DNA of 64,000 nt. It comes from Nocardioides jishulii. Lineage in GTDB: Bacteria; Actinomycetota; Actinomycetes; Propionibacteriales; Nocardioidaceae. The notes under the pieces were generated by a model. That model worked only from the letters and a program-made list of their open reading frames with translations. It made no database searches and had not been told where the DNA came from. Every line of letters begins with the position of its first letter. Positions within the stretch are counted from its first letter, which is position 1. Shown here piece after piece: positions 1-8,460 of this stretch. The DNA is taken from the NCBI RefSeq assembly GCF_006007965.1, contig NZ_CP040748.1:3224001-3288000 (forward strand), read 5' to 3'. Position numbers and translations under genes: made by a program.

Positions 1-229
1 CGATCACACGCCGGAGCGGGCGTCGAGCCCCTCTCGCCACGCTGCGACGTGGCGCCCGGAGGCTCACCGGTCGACGCCGCAGGACGTGTGTCAGGCCGGT
101 TTCGACTGGACCGGGTGCGTGAACATCGTGTGAGAACACTCGACGTGGTGCCACGTGCCCCTCCACGCTGTGGCACAGGACCTGACCCTTCTCGGCGGGC
201 CCGGACCGACTCGCCTCCCCGGAGGAACC

Positions 230-1090
230 ATGACCGACCCCATCCCCACGCCCGTTCGATCCGTGGGCAACGCCTTCTCGCTCGGTGTCGACGGCAACGT
301 CGCGGGCGACCCGATGCACGGCCTGCTCGCCGCCCAGCTGCGCTACGTGGCCCGCCTGGCCTCGGGCATGGGGGAGACGCTCGGCCTGGGCCGACTCGTC
401 TCCGTCTCCACCACCGGCACCTGCGCGGTCTCGGCGCAGATCGGCTGGGACGTCGGCGGCGACTGCATCCTGCGTGGCCACGTCTTCCCGCCACTGGCGC
501 CACCCCTGCACCCGCCGGCCTTCGGACTGGTCGCCGACGGCGCCTCCCCCGACGAGGCCGCGCTCGCCTGCCTGGCCCTGGCCCACGAGGTGCCCGGGCT
601 GGAGTGGGGCGTGCTCGTGCGCCGGGACCGCAGCGTCATGGCGAGCGTCGGTGAGCCGCACCTCGACGCGATGCCGGAGGTGGGCGTACGCAGCCTCGGC
701 GTGCTGGCCGGACTCGACGAGCGCTACCGCGAGACCTGCGTGTGGTTCGGCTTCGAGCACCGCACCGTCGTCGTCTCCCCGATGGACCACGGCTGCGTGG
801 TGCTGTGCGTGACGCAGGCGGACACCACCGCCCTGGTCGACGACCTCATGCGGGTGCGGGCGACCCTCCGCCCCATCGACCTCGACCGGGTCACGCCACT
901 GGCCGCCCCCTTCCGTCCCGCCGAGGCCGAGGAGGTGCTCGACGAGGCAGAGGAACCGATCGACGACGACTGGGCCTGGGAACCGGACGTCGCTCCGCTC
1001 ACCGGGGCACGTTTCGCGGGAGCCGTCTTCTCCGAACGCCCCCGCAAGCCCCGGGAGGGCCGCTGGTTCCGGCGTTCACAGGCGTCGTGA
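230..1090 (+). CDS. Hypothetical protein with a possible Roadblock/LC7-like region
   Basis: Predicted 286-residue soluble protein; no signal peptide or membrane segment is visible. I place the start at the ATG at 230 because a GGAGG ribosome site lies at 221-225; an in-frame ATG at 155 has none. Residues of about 95-205 alternate short beta-like stretches (GVLVRRD, RTVVVSP, GCVVLCV) in the order seen in Roadblock/LC7 proteins, which in actinobacteria often work with small GTPases. That resemblance is weak, and no conservon-type GTPase or DUF742 neighbours are present. The acidic linker after residue 230 and the basic tail look disordered. It is monocistronic and convergent with the TetR gene. 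I cannot assign a function. Confidence 0.75.
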   Translation: MTDPIPTPVRSVGNAFSLGVDGNVAGDPMHGLLAAQLRYVARLASGMGETLGLGRLVSVSTTGTCAVSAQIGWDVGGDCILRGHVFPPLAPPLHPPAFGLVADGASPDEAALACLALAHEVPGLEWGVLVRRDRSVMASVGEPHLDAMPEVGVRSLGVLAGLDERYRETCVWFGFEHRTVVVSPMDHGCVVLCVTQADTTALVDDLMRVRATLRPIDLDRVTPLAAPFRPAEAEEVLDEAEEPIDDDWAWEPDVAPLTGARFAGAVFSERPRKPREGRWFRRSQAS

Positions 1091-1098
1091 GGTCATGA

Positions 1099-1137
1099 CG
1101 GTCCCCGGGTGGTCGGTGGGAGGCAACCCGGGGACCG
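1099..1137. terminator. Bidirectional terminator hairpin between convergent genes
   Basis: A perfect 12-bp inverted repeat (CGGTCCCCGGGT and its complement, arms 1099-1110 and 1126-1137) with a 15-base loop lies just after the stop of the hypothetical gene. It faces the 3' end of the TetR gene. No T-tract follows, as is usual in high-GC actinobacteria. Confidence 0.6.
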
Positions 1138-1182
1138 GCGTGACTGGGGACCTCAGGAATGGGGAGCTCAGGACTGGGTGGC

Positions 1183-1824
1183 TCAGGGCTGGGCGGCCTG
1201 GGCGTGGAGCTGCCCGGCGACCTGCTCGATCTGCCTCACCGCGTCGATGAAGGCCTGCTCACCGATGACGGTGTCGCCTCCCCCCTGGAGGATCGCGATC
1301 GCCGACTGGAGCGCGCTGCCGATCACCGAGACGACCACGATCGCCTCGTTCAGCAGCGGGATGTCGGCGAGGAGGCGACGTGAGGGGTCGGCGTCGAGCC
1401 AGACGTACAGCAGTCCGGTCAGGTCGGTCGACAGCGCGACGTAGGGGGCCAGCAGCATCGCCGCGGTGTCAGGCTGCTCCATGCCGAGCCGCGAGCGTCC
1501 GGCCGCCACCTCGGCGTTGACCGTCGCCTGGCCCACGGAGCGCAGCGCGACCTGGTAGATGGCCCGCAGGACCGACGCCTCGGCGCGCTCCTCCATGAGG
1601 GCCCAGGCCTCCTCGAAGGGGATCATCTTGAGCGGGCGGCCGAAGATCGCGGCCTCACGGTTGGGCATGTAGTTGAAGAAGGTGCTGCGCGAGATGTCGG
1701 CACCCTCGCAGATCTCGGGCACCGTCACGTTGGCGTGCCCCTTCTCGAGGGCAAGGCGGACTGCCGTCTGCTCAATCGCGTTTTCGGTGGCTCGCTTCTT
1801 GCGTGCGCGAAGCCCTTCAACCAT
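1183..1824 (-). CDS. TetR/AcrR-family transcriptional regulator
   Basis: A 213-residue regulator. Residues of about 10-60 form the TetR helix-turn-helix (TVPEICEGADISRSTFFNYMPNR); the rest is an all-helical ligand-binding domain ending in a Gln/Ala-rich tail. The start ATG at 1824 has GAGGGA upstream. The gene stands alone: its upstream neighbour, an MmcQ/YjbR gene, is on the same strand 99 bases away, and the downstream gene is convergent. Targets and ligand cannot be read from the sequence. TetR proteins usually repress themselves or an adjacent transporter or enzyme, and no such partner adjoins it. Confidence 0.9.
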   Translation of the reverse strand: MVEGLRARKKRATENAIEQTAVRLALEKGHANVTVPEICEGADISRSTFFNYMPNREAAIFGRPLKMIPFEEAWALMEERAEASVLRAIYQVALRSVGQATVNAEVAAGRSRLGMEQPDTAAMLLAPYVALSTDLTGLLYVWLDADPSRRLLADIPLLNEAIVVVSVIGSALQSAIAILQGGGDTVIGEQAFIDAVRQIEQVAGQLHAQAAQP

Positions 1825-1923
1825 GGTTCATCCCTCGCCCGAGTGCAGGTCCGCGTGGAACCTTACACAGGCACGTCGCCATGCCCATCGGGTGTCAGGC
1901 CGCCCACCGCGCCCTGCGTGAGG

Positions 1924-2304
1924 TCAGTGGTGGGGTCGCTCGACGAGCGCAGCCAGGGTCGGCGGGGCCTGGAGGCAGTAGGAGTCGGTGAGCAGCTCGG
2001 CGAGCTCGTCCCAGTCGGTCGAGTCGTCGATCGTCATGCCGATCACGTTCTCCCCCCAGCCGCCGCGGAAGTACGGGTCGCCCAGGTGCTGGAAGGCCGA
2101 GACTTCGTCGGGCTCGCCACGGAAGGTGACCCGGAAGAGCTGGTCCTCTCCTCCGAACACGTGGGCCACGGTGTTGCCCCGCACCCGCCAACGCACTCCC
2201 ACCCAGGCAGGCTCTTCGTGCACCTCGGGCAGCGCGAGCAGCACGGCACGGATGCGTTGGAGGTACGCCGGTGGCACCGGCGGTCGTTGCACCTTGCGAG
2301 CCAT
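1924..2304 (-). CDS. MmcQ/YjbR-family DNA-binding-fold protein
   Basis: A 126-residue protein starting MARKVQRPP at the ATG at 2304. It carries the MmcQ/YjbR pattern: an opening helix with LPEVHEEPAW, then WRVRGNTVAHVF, then a C-terminal tract GWGENVIGMTIDDSTDWDEL, with a final LLTDSY segment. Members adopt a CyaY-like fold and are often labelled predicted DNA-binding, but their biochemical role is unsettled. The longer reading frame upstream of 2304 is not credible because it would overlap the start region of the divergent membrane-protein gene. Confidence 0.85.
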   Translation of the reverse strand: MARKVQRPPVPPAYLQRIRAVLLALPEVHEEPAWVGVRWRVRGNTVAHVFGGEDQLFRVTFRGEPDEVSAFQHLGDPYFRGGWGENVIGMTIDDSTDWDELAELLTDSYCLQAPPTLAALVERPHH

Positions 2305-2394
2305 GGGAGCACCTTGGCACAGGGCGCCGACATCGTGCCGAGGCCCGGGGCGCAGTCCCACCGCGCCTCCCCCTTCCGTGCCACAGTGGGGCGC

Positions 2395-2670
2395 ATGACT
2401 GACGGACCGGAGAAGAAGGACCAGCAGGGCGAACACGTGGCCATGGGCATTGCTCTGAGCCTGCCGATCGGCGTCGCCCTCTCGCTCATGATGGACAACT
2501 GGGCGATGGTCGGCGTCGGCTTCGCCTTCGGGGCGGCGTTCGGGGCGGCGTTCGGGGCGATGCCGGCCTCCTCCGACAAGGACGCGAAGAGCGACGCGAG
2601 CGACCAGCAGGAGCTCCGCACTGACGGCCCCGGCGACCCCGGCGAAATGGGTGAAGGCCCCGGTCAGTGA
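2395..2670 (+). CDS. Small membrane protein with Gly/Ala-rich hydrophobic core
   Basis: A 91-residue protein. A charged N-terminus (TDGPEKKDQQGEH) is followed by two adjoining hydrophobic segments, residues of about 17-33 (GIALSLPIGVALSLMM) and 38-58, the second being a Gly-Ala-Phe repeat with three near-identical FGAA units of the glycine-zipper kind. The tail is acidic and probably disordered. It is divergent from the MmcQ/YjbR gene. Its last codons overlap a strong terminator hairpin. Function unknown. Confidence 0.7.
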   Translation: MTDGPEKKDQQGEHVAMGIALSLPIGVALSLMMDNWAMVGVGFAFGAAFGAAFGAMPASSDKDAKSDASDQQELRTDGPGDPGEMGEGPGQ

Positions 2671-2681
2671 CCGGGGCCTTC
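2653..2681 (+). terminator. Terminator hairpin overlapping the stop codon
   Basis: A perfect 14-bp inverted repeat (arms beginning GAAGGCCCCGG, centre at 2667) contains the stop codon of the small membrane gene at 2668-2670. It can also end transcription leaving tRNA-Thr on the other strand. Confidence 0.7.
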
Positions 2682-2688
2682 ACGTCCG

Positions 2689-2761
2689 AGCCGCCTGTCG
2701 GAATCGAACCGACGACCTAGTCATTACGAGTGACTCGCTCTACCGACTGAGCTAAGGCGGC
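2689..2761 (-). tRNA. tRNA-Thr (anticodon CGU)
   Basis: The minus strand folds as a full cloverleaf. The acceptor GCCGCCT pairs with AGGCGGC, the D-arm is GCTC-loop-GAGC-like, the anticodon stem is AGTCA/TGACT around the loop CTCGTAA (anticodon CGT, reading ACG), and the T-arm is GTCGG-TTCGATT-CCGAC. The discriminator base is T and no CCA is encoded, as is common in actinobacteria. Confidence 0.95.
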
Positions 2762-2876
2762 GTGGCGTTCGCTGTTTCCCACGGACGGATCCGAGGGACG
2801 GACGAGCAACCTCGGGAGAGTATACGGACGGGGGTCCGCGGGCGCGGAATCGCCACCCTCCGCGGACGGCCGGAGC

Positions 2877-4436
2877 TCAGCAGGAGACCCCGTCCTCGGG
2901 GACCTTCCCGTTGAGCAGGTAGTCCTCGATCACCTCGTCGACGCAGTTGTTGCCCGCGTTGTACGCGGTGTGGCCGTCACCGTCGCGACGCACCAGGACG
3001 CCCGAGTCGAGCTGGTCGGCCAACTCCTCGGCCCACACCATCGGGGTGGCGGGGTCGCGGGTCGTGCCGACGACCAGGATGGGCGCGGCGCCCTTCCCGT
3101 CGATCACCAGCTCCTCCGCGGCGGCCTTCCCGTCGAATCCGGCGCAGCCGGTGAGGCCCCAGGCGAAGACCTTGCCGAAGGTCGGGGAGACCTTCTCGAA
3201 CTCCGCGAACCGGGCGGGGACCTCGGAGGCGGGCACGAACTCGGGGTCGTCGAGGCAGTTGATCGCCACGATCGCCTCGAGGCTGTTGTCGCGGTAGCCG
3301 TCGGCGTCGCGCGAGGTGTAGAGGTCGGCCGTCTCCAGCAGGCCCGACCCGTCGCCGTCCAGGGCCTTCGCGAGCGCAAGGTCGAGCATCGGCCAGTAGG
3401 CGCGGTTGTAGAGCGGCATCACCACGCCGTAGAAGGCGAGTCCGGCGGTCAGCTTGCGGTCGCCCTGGCCGGGCAGGGGCTTGCGGGAGATGCGCTCGAT
3501 CAGGTCGGAGATCGTCGCCATGCCCTCGTCGACGCTGTCGCCGAGGCGGCAGTCGCCACTGTCGACGCAGTTCTTGACGTAGGCGCGCAGCGCGGTCTCG
3601 AAGCCGCCGGCCTGGACGAGGCTCTTCTCCAGGGTGTCCGCCGAGACGTCGACGGCACCGTCGAGCACGAAGTGGCCGACGCGCTCGGGGAAGAGCTCGG
3701 CGTACGTCGCTCCCAGCGCCGTGCCGTAGGAGGCACCGAAGTAGTCCAAACTGCTCTGGCCCAGCGCGGCACGCAGCACGTCCATGTCACGGGCGACCTC
3801 GACGGTGCTCACGTGGTCGACCAGCGCTCCGGACTTCTCGCGGCAGCCGGCGAAGAAGGCCCGGTTGGACTCCTGCAGCTGCTTCACCCCGGCCGGGGTG
3901 TCGGGCGCCGGGTCGGCAGCCACGTAGGCGTCGAGGTCGGCGTCGGAGAGGCAGTCGATCGGGCTGCTGGCGCCGGTGCCACGCGGGTCGAAGCCCACGA
4001 TGTCGAAGTGGTCGAGGATCGGCTTGCGGAAGACGTTCTGCGCAGCGGCGGCATATTCCGTGCCGGGCGCACCGGGACCACCCGGGTTGACCACCAGGGA
4101 TCCGATGCGCTCGCCGGTGGCGGCGTCCCGCTTGAGCAGCCGCAGCTCGATCTGCTCCCCCTCGGGGTCGGCGTAGTCGAGCGGCACCTTCAGCCAGCCG
4201 CAGTCGAAGCCGCCGCCGCAGTCCTGCCAGGCGATGAGCTGCGAGTAGAAGGGTGCGAGGCCGGCCTCCGGGGGCGACGTCACGTCGTCACCGCTGGTCT
4301 CGTCGTCCTCCAGGCGCTCCGGCGAGGAACCGCCCAGCGAGCTCGAGTCCCACAGCGCCTTGAGCCCGACGCCCACGCCGACGGCGGAGCCCAGGAGCAG
4401 GGCCACCACCGCGACGATCGCCACGATCTTCTTCAT
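2877..4436 (-). CDS. Exported alpha/beta hydrolase, tripeptidyl-aminopeptidase (SlpD/TAP) type
   Basis: A 519-residue exported hydrolase. An N-terminal hydrophobic segment (residues 4-27) acts as signal or anchor, followed by a Ser/Asp-rich linker. The hydrolase core shows the oxyanion motif GGPGAPG, the FDPRGTG strand-turn, the nucleophile elbow G-A-S-Y-G (Ser236), the acid in TTRDPATP (Asp461) and the catalytic His in DGHTAYN (His489). The C-terminal TAP-like domain ends with paired cysteines. Relatives release tripeptides or hydrolyse small esters outside the cell; the actual substrate is unknown. The start overlaps the holB stop by 4 bases, so it is probably the last gene of a tmk-holB-hydrolase operon, an arrangement common in actinobacteria. 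Confidence 0.9.
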   Translation of the reverse strand: MKKIVAIVAVVALLLGSAVGVGVGLKALWDSSSLGGSSPERLEDDETSGDDVTSPPEAGLAPFYSQLIAWQDCGGGFDCGWLKVPLDYADPEGEQIELRLLKRDAATGERIGSLVVNPGGPGAPGTEYAAAAQNVFRKPILDHFDIVGFDPRGTGASSPIDCLSDADLDAYVAADPAPDTPAGVKQLQESNRAFFAGCREKSGALVDHVSTVEVARDMDVLRAALGQSSLDYFGASYGTALGATYAELFPERVGHFVLDGAVDVSADTLEKSLVQAGGFETALRAYVKNCVDSGDCRLGDSVDEGMATISDLIERISRKPLPGQGDRKLTAGLAFYGVVMPLYNRAYWPMLDLALAKALDGDGSGLLETADLYTSRDADGYRDNSLEAIVAINCLDDPEFVPASEVPARFAEFEKVSPTFGKVFAWGLTGCAGFDGKAAAEELVIDGKGAAPILVVGTTRDPATPMVWAEELADQLDSGVLVRRDGDGHTAYNAGNNCVDEVIEDYLLNGKVPEDGVSC

Positions 4437-5605
4437 CGCCTCTCACCTTCCAGCCGCAGCGCGACCATCATGGCCTCCAGGGCCGTCTCGGGCTTCACGT
4501 TGAAGTCCAGCATCTGCTCGCGCGCGGTGAAGATCGCCTCGATCCGGCGCAGGTGCTCCTCCGGGGACGACCGCCGGGCGAGCTGGGCGATGTCGGCCCT
4601 GATCTCCTCGTTGACCAGCTCGGAGCTGGCTCCCACCCCGAACGCGATCGCGTCTCGGTAGACCGAGACCAGGTCCATCAGGGCACGGTCGACCACGTCG
4701 AGCAGCCGACGCTTGGCACGCCGCTTCTGTCCGGCCTCGAGCTCCTTGAGGGCGGGGGCGTACTCGCGGGGGCGCTTGCCGCGTCCCTCGACGCCGTACG
4801 ACCGGTCGAGGTCGGACTTCTCGCGCGCCTCGACGATCGCGCTCTGGGCCTCGGTCTCCTGCTTGGCGACCTCGACGAGGTTGCCGGCCGCATTCATGCA
4901 GGAGCCCAGCGAGGTCAGCTTGGCGGGCCACCGGACGACCTCGGCGCGGCGGTTGCGAGTGCCCTCGTCGCGAGCGAGTGCCCGGGCCCGGCCGATGTGG
5001 CCCTGGCTCGCGCGGGCCGCGTGGGCGGCGATCGTGGGAGGGACGCCGTCGATGCGCACCAGGAAGTCGCTCACCTGGGCAGCGGTCGGGGTGGTGAGCG
5101 TGACGAGGCGGCAGCGCGAGCGGATCGTGACGAGCACGTCCTCCGCGGTCGGCGCGCAGAGCAGCCAGACCGTGCGGCTGTTGGGCTCCTCGATCGCCTT
5201 GAGCAGCGCGTTGAAGCCGTGGTCGTTGAGCCGGTCGGCGTCCTCGATGAGGACCACCTGCCACCGCTGGCCGTTGGGAGAGAGCGCGGCCTTGCGCACG
5301 AGGTCGCGCACCTCCTTGACCGCGATCACCAGGGCGTCGGTGCGCACCGCGGTGACGTCGGCGTGCGTGCCCCCCATGACCGTGCGGCAGGAGTGGCACT
5401 CGTGGCAGCCACCCTGCTCGCACTGGAGCGCGGCGGCGAAGGCGAGCGCGGCGTTGGAGCGCCCGGAGCCGGGCGGGCCGGTGAAGAGCCAGGCGTGGGT
5501 CATGCCGTCGCCGCGGGCGGCGCGGTCGAGGGTGGAGATCACGTGGCGCTGGCCGACGAGGGTGTCCCAGATGGGGGCGGGTCGGGTCTCGGGCTGGACG
5601 CTCAC
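4433..5605 (-). CDS. holB: DNA polymerase III subunit delta' (clamp loader)
   Basis: A 390-residue clamp-loader subunit. AAA+ features run in order: P-loop GPPGSGRS (residues 43-50, with Arg49 where an active ATPase has Lys), a four-Cys zinc module (Cys62, 67, 70, 73), the Walker B region VVLIEDADRL, then sensor-1/Arg-finger region IRSRCRLVTL. The degenerate P-loop agrees with delta' being a structural, non-hydrolysing member of the complex that loads the beta clamp. The GTG start overlaps the tmk stop by 4 bases and its own stop overlaps the hydrolase start, so the three are translationally coupled. The long lysine/arginine-rich middle (residues 240-300) is an actinobacterial feature. Confidence 0.95.
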   Translation of the reverse strand: MSVQPETRPAPIWDTLVGQRHVISTLDRAARGDGMTHAWLFTGPPGSGRSNAALAFAAALQCEQGGCHECHSCRTVMGGTHADVTAVRTDALVIAVKEVRDLVRKAALSPNGQRWQVVLIEDADRLNDHGFNALLKAIEEPNSRTVWLLCAPTAEDVLVTIRSRCRLVTLTTPTAAQVSDFLVRIDGVPPTIAAHAARASQGHIGRARALARDEGTRNRRAEVVRWPAKLTSLGSCMNAAGNLVEVAKQETEAQSAIVEAREKSDLDRSYGVEGRGKRPREYAPALKELEAGQKRRAKRRLLDVVDRALMDLVSVYRDAIAFGVGASSELVNEEIRADIAQLARRSSPEEHLRRIEAIFTAREQMLDFNVKPETALEAMMVALRLEGERR

Positions 5606-6273
5606 GGCGCCACCGCCGCATCGATGCCGGCCACGGCGTGCGGGAGGAGCGGAGCCACCCGCGCCCGGATGGCCGCGTGGATCTCCTCGATGGAGTCACG
5701 CGCCGACAGCACGAGGTAGTGGTCGGGATCGGCCGCGGCGAGGGAGAGGAACTTGTCGCGCACCCGCTCGTGGAAGTCCAACGACTCCCCCTCCATGCGG
5801 TCGCGGGCCTCGAAGCGGCCCAGCCCTGCCTCCGGCGGGAGGTCGAGCACGACGGTCAGGTGGGGGCGCAGTCCGCCCGTCGCCCAGCGCATGACCTCCT
5901 CGACCTCGTCGACGTCGAGCGCCCGGCCGGCACCCTGGTAGGCCAGCGCCGAGTCGACGTAGCGGTCGGTGATCACCACCTCGCCGCGCTCCAGGGCGGG
6001 GCGCACCACGGCGTCGACGTGCTCGGCCTTGTCGGCCGCGTACGCCAGTGCCTCGGTGCGCGGGGAGAGGTCACCGGTCTCGGGCGAGAGCACGATGCGG
6101 CGGAACTCCTCCCCGACCTTGGTGCCGCCGGGCTGACGGGTGAGCAGGGCGCGGTGGCCCAGCCCCGTGACCCAGTCGAGCAGCAGTCGCGACTGCGTGG
6201 ACTTGCCGCCCCCGTCGCCCCCCTCGAAGCAGACGAAGAGGCCGGAGTCGGCGTAGACGGCAGGTGAAGTCAC
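5602..6273 (-). CDS. tmk: Thymidylate kinase
   Basis: Phosphorylates dTMP to dTDP for DNA precursor supply. P-loop GGDGGGKST lies near residue 20, followed by TRQPGGT, the DRY-type motif ITDRYVDSALAYQG and the LID region with DRMEGESLDFHERV. I prefer the GTG at 6273 (AGGG seven bases upstream) over the GTG at 6279, which nearly abuts that site; the difference is two residues. The end overlaps holB by 4 bases. Its coupling to the clamp loader groups replication functions. Confidence 0.95.
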   Translation of the reverse strand: MTSPAVYADSGLFVCFEGGDGGGKSTQSRLLLDWVTGLGHRALLTRQPGGTKVGEEFRRIVLSPETGDLSPRTEALAYAADKAEHVDAVVRPALERGEVVITDRYVDSALAYQGAGRALDVDEVEEVMRWATGGLRPHLTVVLDLPPEAGLGRFEARDRMEGESLDFHERVRDKFLSLAAADPDHYLVLSARDSIEEIHAAIRARVAPLLPHAVAGIDAAVAP

Positions 6274-6355
6274 GCCCACACCCTACGGGCGCAGACCCAC
6301 AGTTCTGGCAGTTGCTCAGCCCCTCACGGCAGCGCCGAGGCCCTAGGGTGGGCGG

Positions 6356-6991
6356 ATGGGGTGGTGGACGAACCGCGTGGTGCCGCGGCTGACGGACGCG
6401 ACGTTGTCCGCGCCCGAGATCTCCGAGCTGCGCGCCCAGGTCTGCGCGCCCCTGACCGGCCGGGTGGTCGAGGTCGGCTTCGGCTCGGGCCTCAACCTGC
6501 CCCACCTGCCGGCCGCGGTCACCGCTGTCGACGCGGTCGAACCGTCGGACCTGGCATGGGAGCGCTCGGCCGATCGACGACGCGGCGCGGGACTGCCCGT
6601 GGTCAGGATCGACCTCGACGGCCAGGCCATGTCGGCGCCTGACGCGACGTACGACAGCGCGCTCGTCACGTTCTCGCTCTGCACCATCCCCGACCCTTCG
6701 CTCGCGCTCACCGAGGTACGCCGCGTGCTCCGCCCCGGCGGCCTGCTCGCCTTCGCGGAGCACGGCCTCTCCCCCGACGCAGGCGTGGCCCGCTGGCAGC
6801 GGCGACTCGACCCCATCGAGAAGCGGGTCGCGGGCGGCTGCCACCTGACCCGCGACATCCCGGCCCTCGTACGCGGCGCCGGGTTCGACGTCGTCACGCT
6901 CGAGCAGCGGATGCTGGTCGAGGGGCCCGCGGCCACGGCCCCGTGGGGCTACGGGTTCGTGGGGGCGGCGCAGGCGGGCGCGGCGCTCTGA
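6356..6991 (+). CDS. Class I SAM-dependent methyltransferase
   Basis: A 211-residue methyltransferase. Motif I is VGFGSGLNL (around residues 38-46), the acidic loop is VEPSD, motif II/III spans DSALVTFSLCTIPDP and LRPGGLLAFAEHG, as in methyltransferase domain 11. An AGGGTGGG ribosome site precedes the ATG. It is divergent from tmk and convergent with the next gene. The family includes UbiE/PhcB-like and small-molecule methyltransferases; the substrate cannot be told. Confidence 0.9.
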   Translation: MGWWTNRVVPRLTDATLSAPEISELRAQVCAPLTGRVVEVGFGSGLNLPHLPAAVTAVDAVEPSDLAWERSADRRRGAGLPVVRIDLDGQAMSAPDATYDSALVTFSLCTIPDPSLALTEVRRVLRPGGLLAFAEHGLSPDAGVARWQRRLDPIEKRVAGGCHLTRDIPALVRGAGFDVVTLEQRMLVEGPAATAPWGYGFVGAAQAGAAL

Positions 6992-7004
6992 CCCGGGGTC
7001 AGAG
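6986..7004. terminator. Short bidirectional terminator at abutting stop codons
   Basis: A perfect 9-bp inverted repeat, CTCTGACCC and its complement around a single G, includes both stop codons of the convergent methyltransferase and membrane-protein genes. Confidence 0.45.
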
Positions 7005-7796
7005 GGCGGAGGAGATCAGCCAGGTCAGCGAGGCCGTCAGCAGGAGCGAGGCAAGGCCGCCCATTCTTCGCTGCGGAGTGGACGGTGGGAGCAGACCGGT
7101 CGCCCCGCTGAACAGCAGGAACGCGGGCACACCGATCGGCCACGCCAGCAGGACCGGCCAGGCCCACGCCCAACGGGTCAGGCGCCAGGGCTGCGGACCG
7201 ACGACCAGCCGGGTCAGGGTGCCCAGTCCGGCCACCAGGCCGCCCAGGAGCATCGCCCAGGACGGGACCGACCACTCGATCCCGAAGAGCTGCGTGGAGC
7301 CGCCGGCACTGTGCCGCCCCTCCCCTGCGACGACGCTCACGTCGGGCTGCACTTCCTCCCAGTGGCCCTGCAGCGAGTCGGGCGCCACCACCACCGGCCT
7401 GGCCCGGCGGTCGTCGCTCTGGGCCTTGCGGGCCTGCGCCTCGGACGAGGCGACGACGTACTGGGTGTGTCGACGCAGCAGTCCTTCGCGCCAGCTCACC
7501 GTGACGAAGCGATAGCCGTTCGTCGGAGGCATGGTCACCGAGTCGAGGCGCCCACCGGAGAGGCTCTCGACCTCCACGGTGGTCACCACGCCTTCGCGGG
7601 CGTCGGACTCCAGCTTCTTCATCAGGTCGTACTGGGAAGCGGCGCCCGACCCCTGGGCCAGGCACGCCGCGAACGAGACGACGAAGACGATCAGCAGGAC
7701 CCATCCGGCCACGAAGTTGAAGACGGCGGCGCCGTTCCTGCGCGGCTGCTCCCCGCCCACCTCGACGGGAAGTGGCTCCTCGAGAGTGTCCTGCAT
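6999..7796 (-). CDS. Membrane protein with a periplasmic-facing soluble domain
   Basis: A 265-residue protein with no family I recognise. It has one membrane helix at about residues 23-45, a soluble beta-rich segment (about 50-165: VVTTVEVESL, YRFVTVSW, TQYVVASS), then three closely spaced helices at about 170-260. The layout resembles DUF3592-type proteins but is not a clear match. The start ATG at 7796 is preceded by a G-rich stretch. It is divergent from the small gene at 8002, sharing a 205-base intergenic region. Confidence 0.75.
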   Translation of the reverse strand: MQDTLEEPLPVEVGGEQPRRNGAAVFNFVAGWVLLIVFVVSFAACLAQGSGAASQYDLMKKLESDAREGVVTTVEVESLSGGRLDSVTMPPTNGYRFVTVSWREGLLRRHTQYVVASSEAQARKAQSDDRRARPVVVAPDSLQGHWEEVQPDVSVVAGEGRHSAGGSTQLFGIEWSVPSWAMLLGGLVAGLGTLTRLVVGPQPWRLTRWAWAWPVLLAWPIGVPAFLLFSGATGLLPPSTPQRRMGGLASLLLTASLTWLISSAL

Positions 7797-8001
7797 CGTG
7801 CCCCCAGCGCTACGGGCCCGCCGGCGCGCGCCACGGACCGGACCCTAACGCGCCCGGTCCCCCGGTGTTCACCGGTTCGCCACCCGGCCAGAGGACTTTT
7901 CATCTCCCCGAAACAAGGGAGAAGCATCGCGGTCGCATCCGAGGCGCAGGCTGTGACGCAGACGGTGACCAGCATCGTCCCCGCACCGAGAGGAGCCAGC
8001 C

Positions 8002-8331
8002 ATGATGTACTCCGCCAAGGCAGTCTTCACCGAACGACGCTCCGGCGTCGCCAACATGGTGGCCGGCATCACCGGCCAGGGCATGGCCCTCATGGCGTTG
8101 CGCAGCCAGCCCGGCTGGAACGGCATGCTCGTCGACGAGATCGTGCTGGTCACCCCCGGCGGCTGGACCGCCGAGCGCCTCGAGACCTTCCTGCTGGCGA
8201 TCGGTGCCTCCACCGTCAAGGTCACGACGCTCGACGCCGAGGGTCGCTCGACGAGCGAGACCGAGGAGCGCAAGGCCCGCATGGCCCACCCGGCCGGCTC
8301 CCACCGTGGCTGGATGGCGCGCGCCTCCTGA
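8002..8331 (+). CDS. Small conserved-looking hypothetical protein
   Basis: A 109-residue protein beginning with two consecutive Met codons after an AGGAG site at -7. The first half is mildly hydrophobic and Gly/Met-rich (GVANMVAGITGQGMALMALRSQPG); a beta-alpha stretch follows (MLVDEIVLVTPGG, ERLETFLLAIGAS). The tail is basic. No membrane helix or catalytic motif is certain. Codon use is typical of the neighbourhood, and a terminator follows at 8380, so I judge it real. Function unknown. Confidence 0.65.
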   Translation: MMYSAKAVFTERRSGVANMVAGITGQGMALMALRSQPGWNGMLVDEIVLVTPGGWTAERLETFLLAIGASTVKVTTLDAEGRSTSETEERKARMAHPAGSHRGWMARAS

Positions 8332-8379
8332 ACCTCCCCTCCGGCTGCTCGCCAACTCCCTCCGGTGGAGCAGCGCAAC

Positions 8380-8428
8380 GAGCACGAGGGCGCCCAGTTC
8401 GTGGGGAACGAGGCGCCCTCGTGTGCTC
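8380..8428. terminator. Terminator between the small gene and topA
   Basis: Arms GAGCACGAGGGCGCC (8380-8394) and its complement with a 2-base bulge (8412-8428) close a loop that itself contains a GTTC/GAAC pairing. It lies between two convergent genes and can serve both. Confidence 0.65.
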
Positions 8429-8460
8429 GCTGGCGAGGGGTGGGTGCAGCGGCTGGGTGA

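Noticed and set aside
1139..1205. Imperfect 15-base GGCTCAGG-x-CTGGG-like repeats
   Set aside because: They straddle the TetR gene end, are only loosely alike, and are explained by low-complexity Gln/Ala codons; no array or known element.
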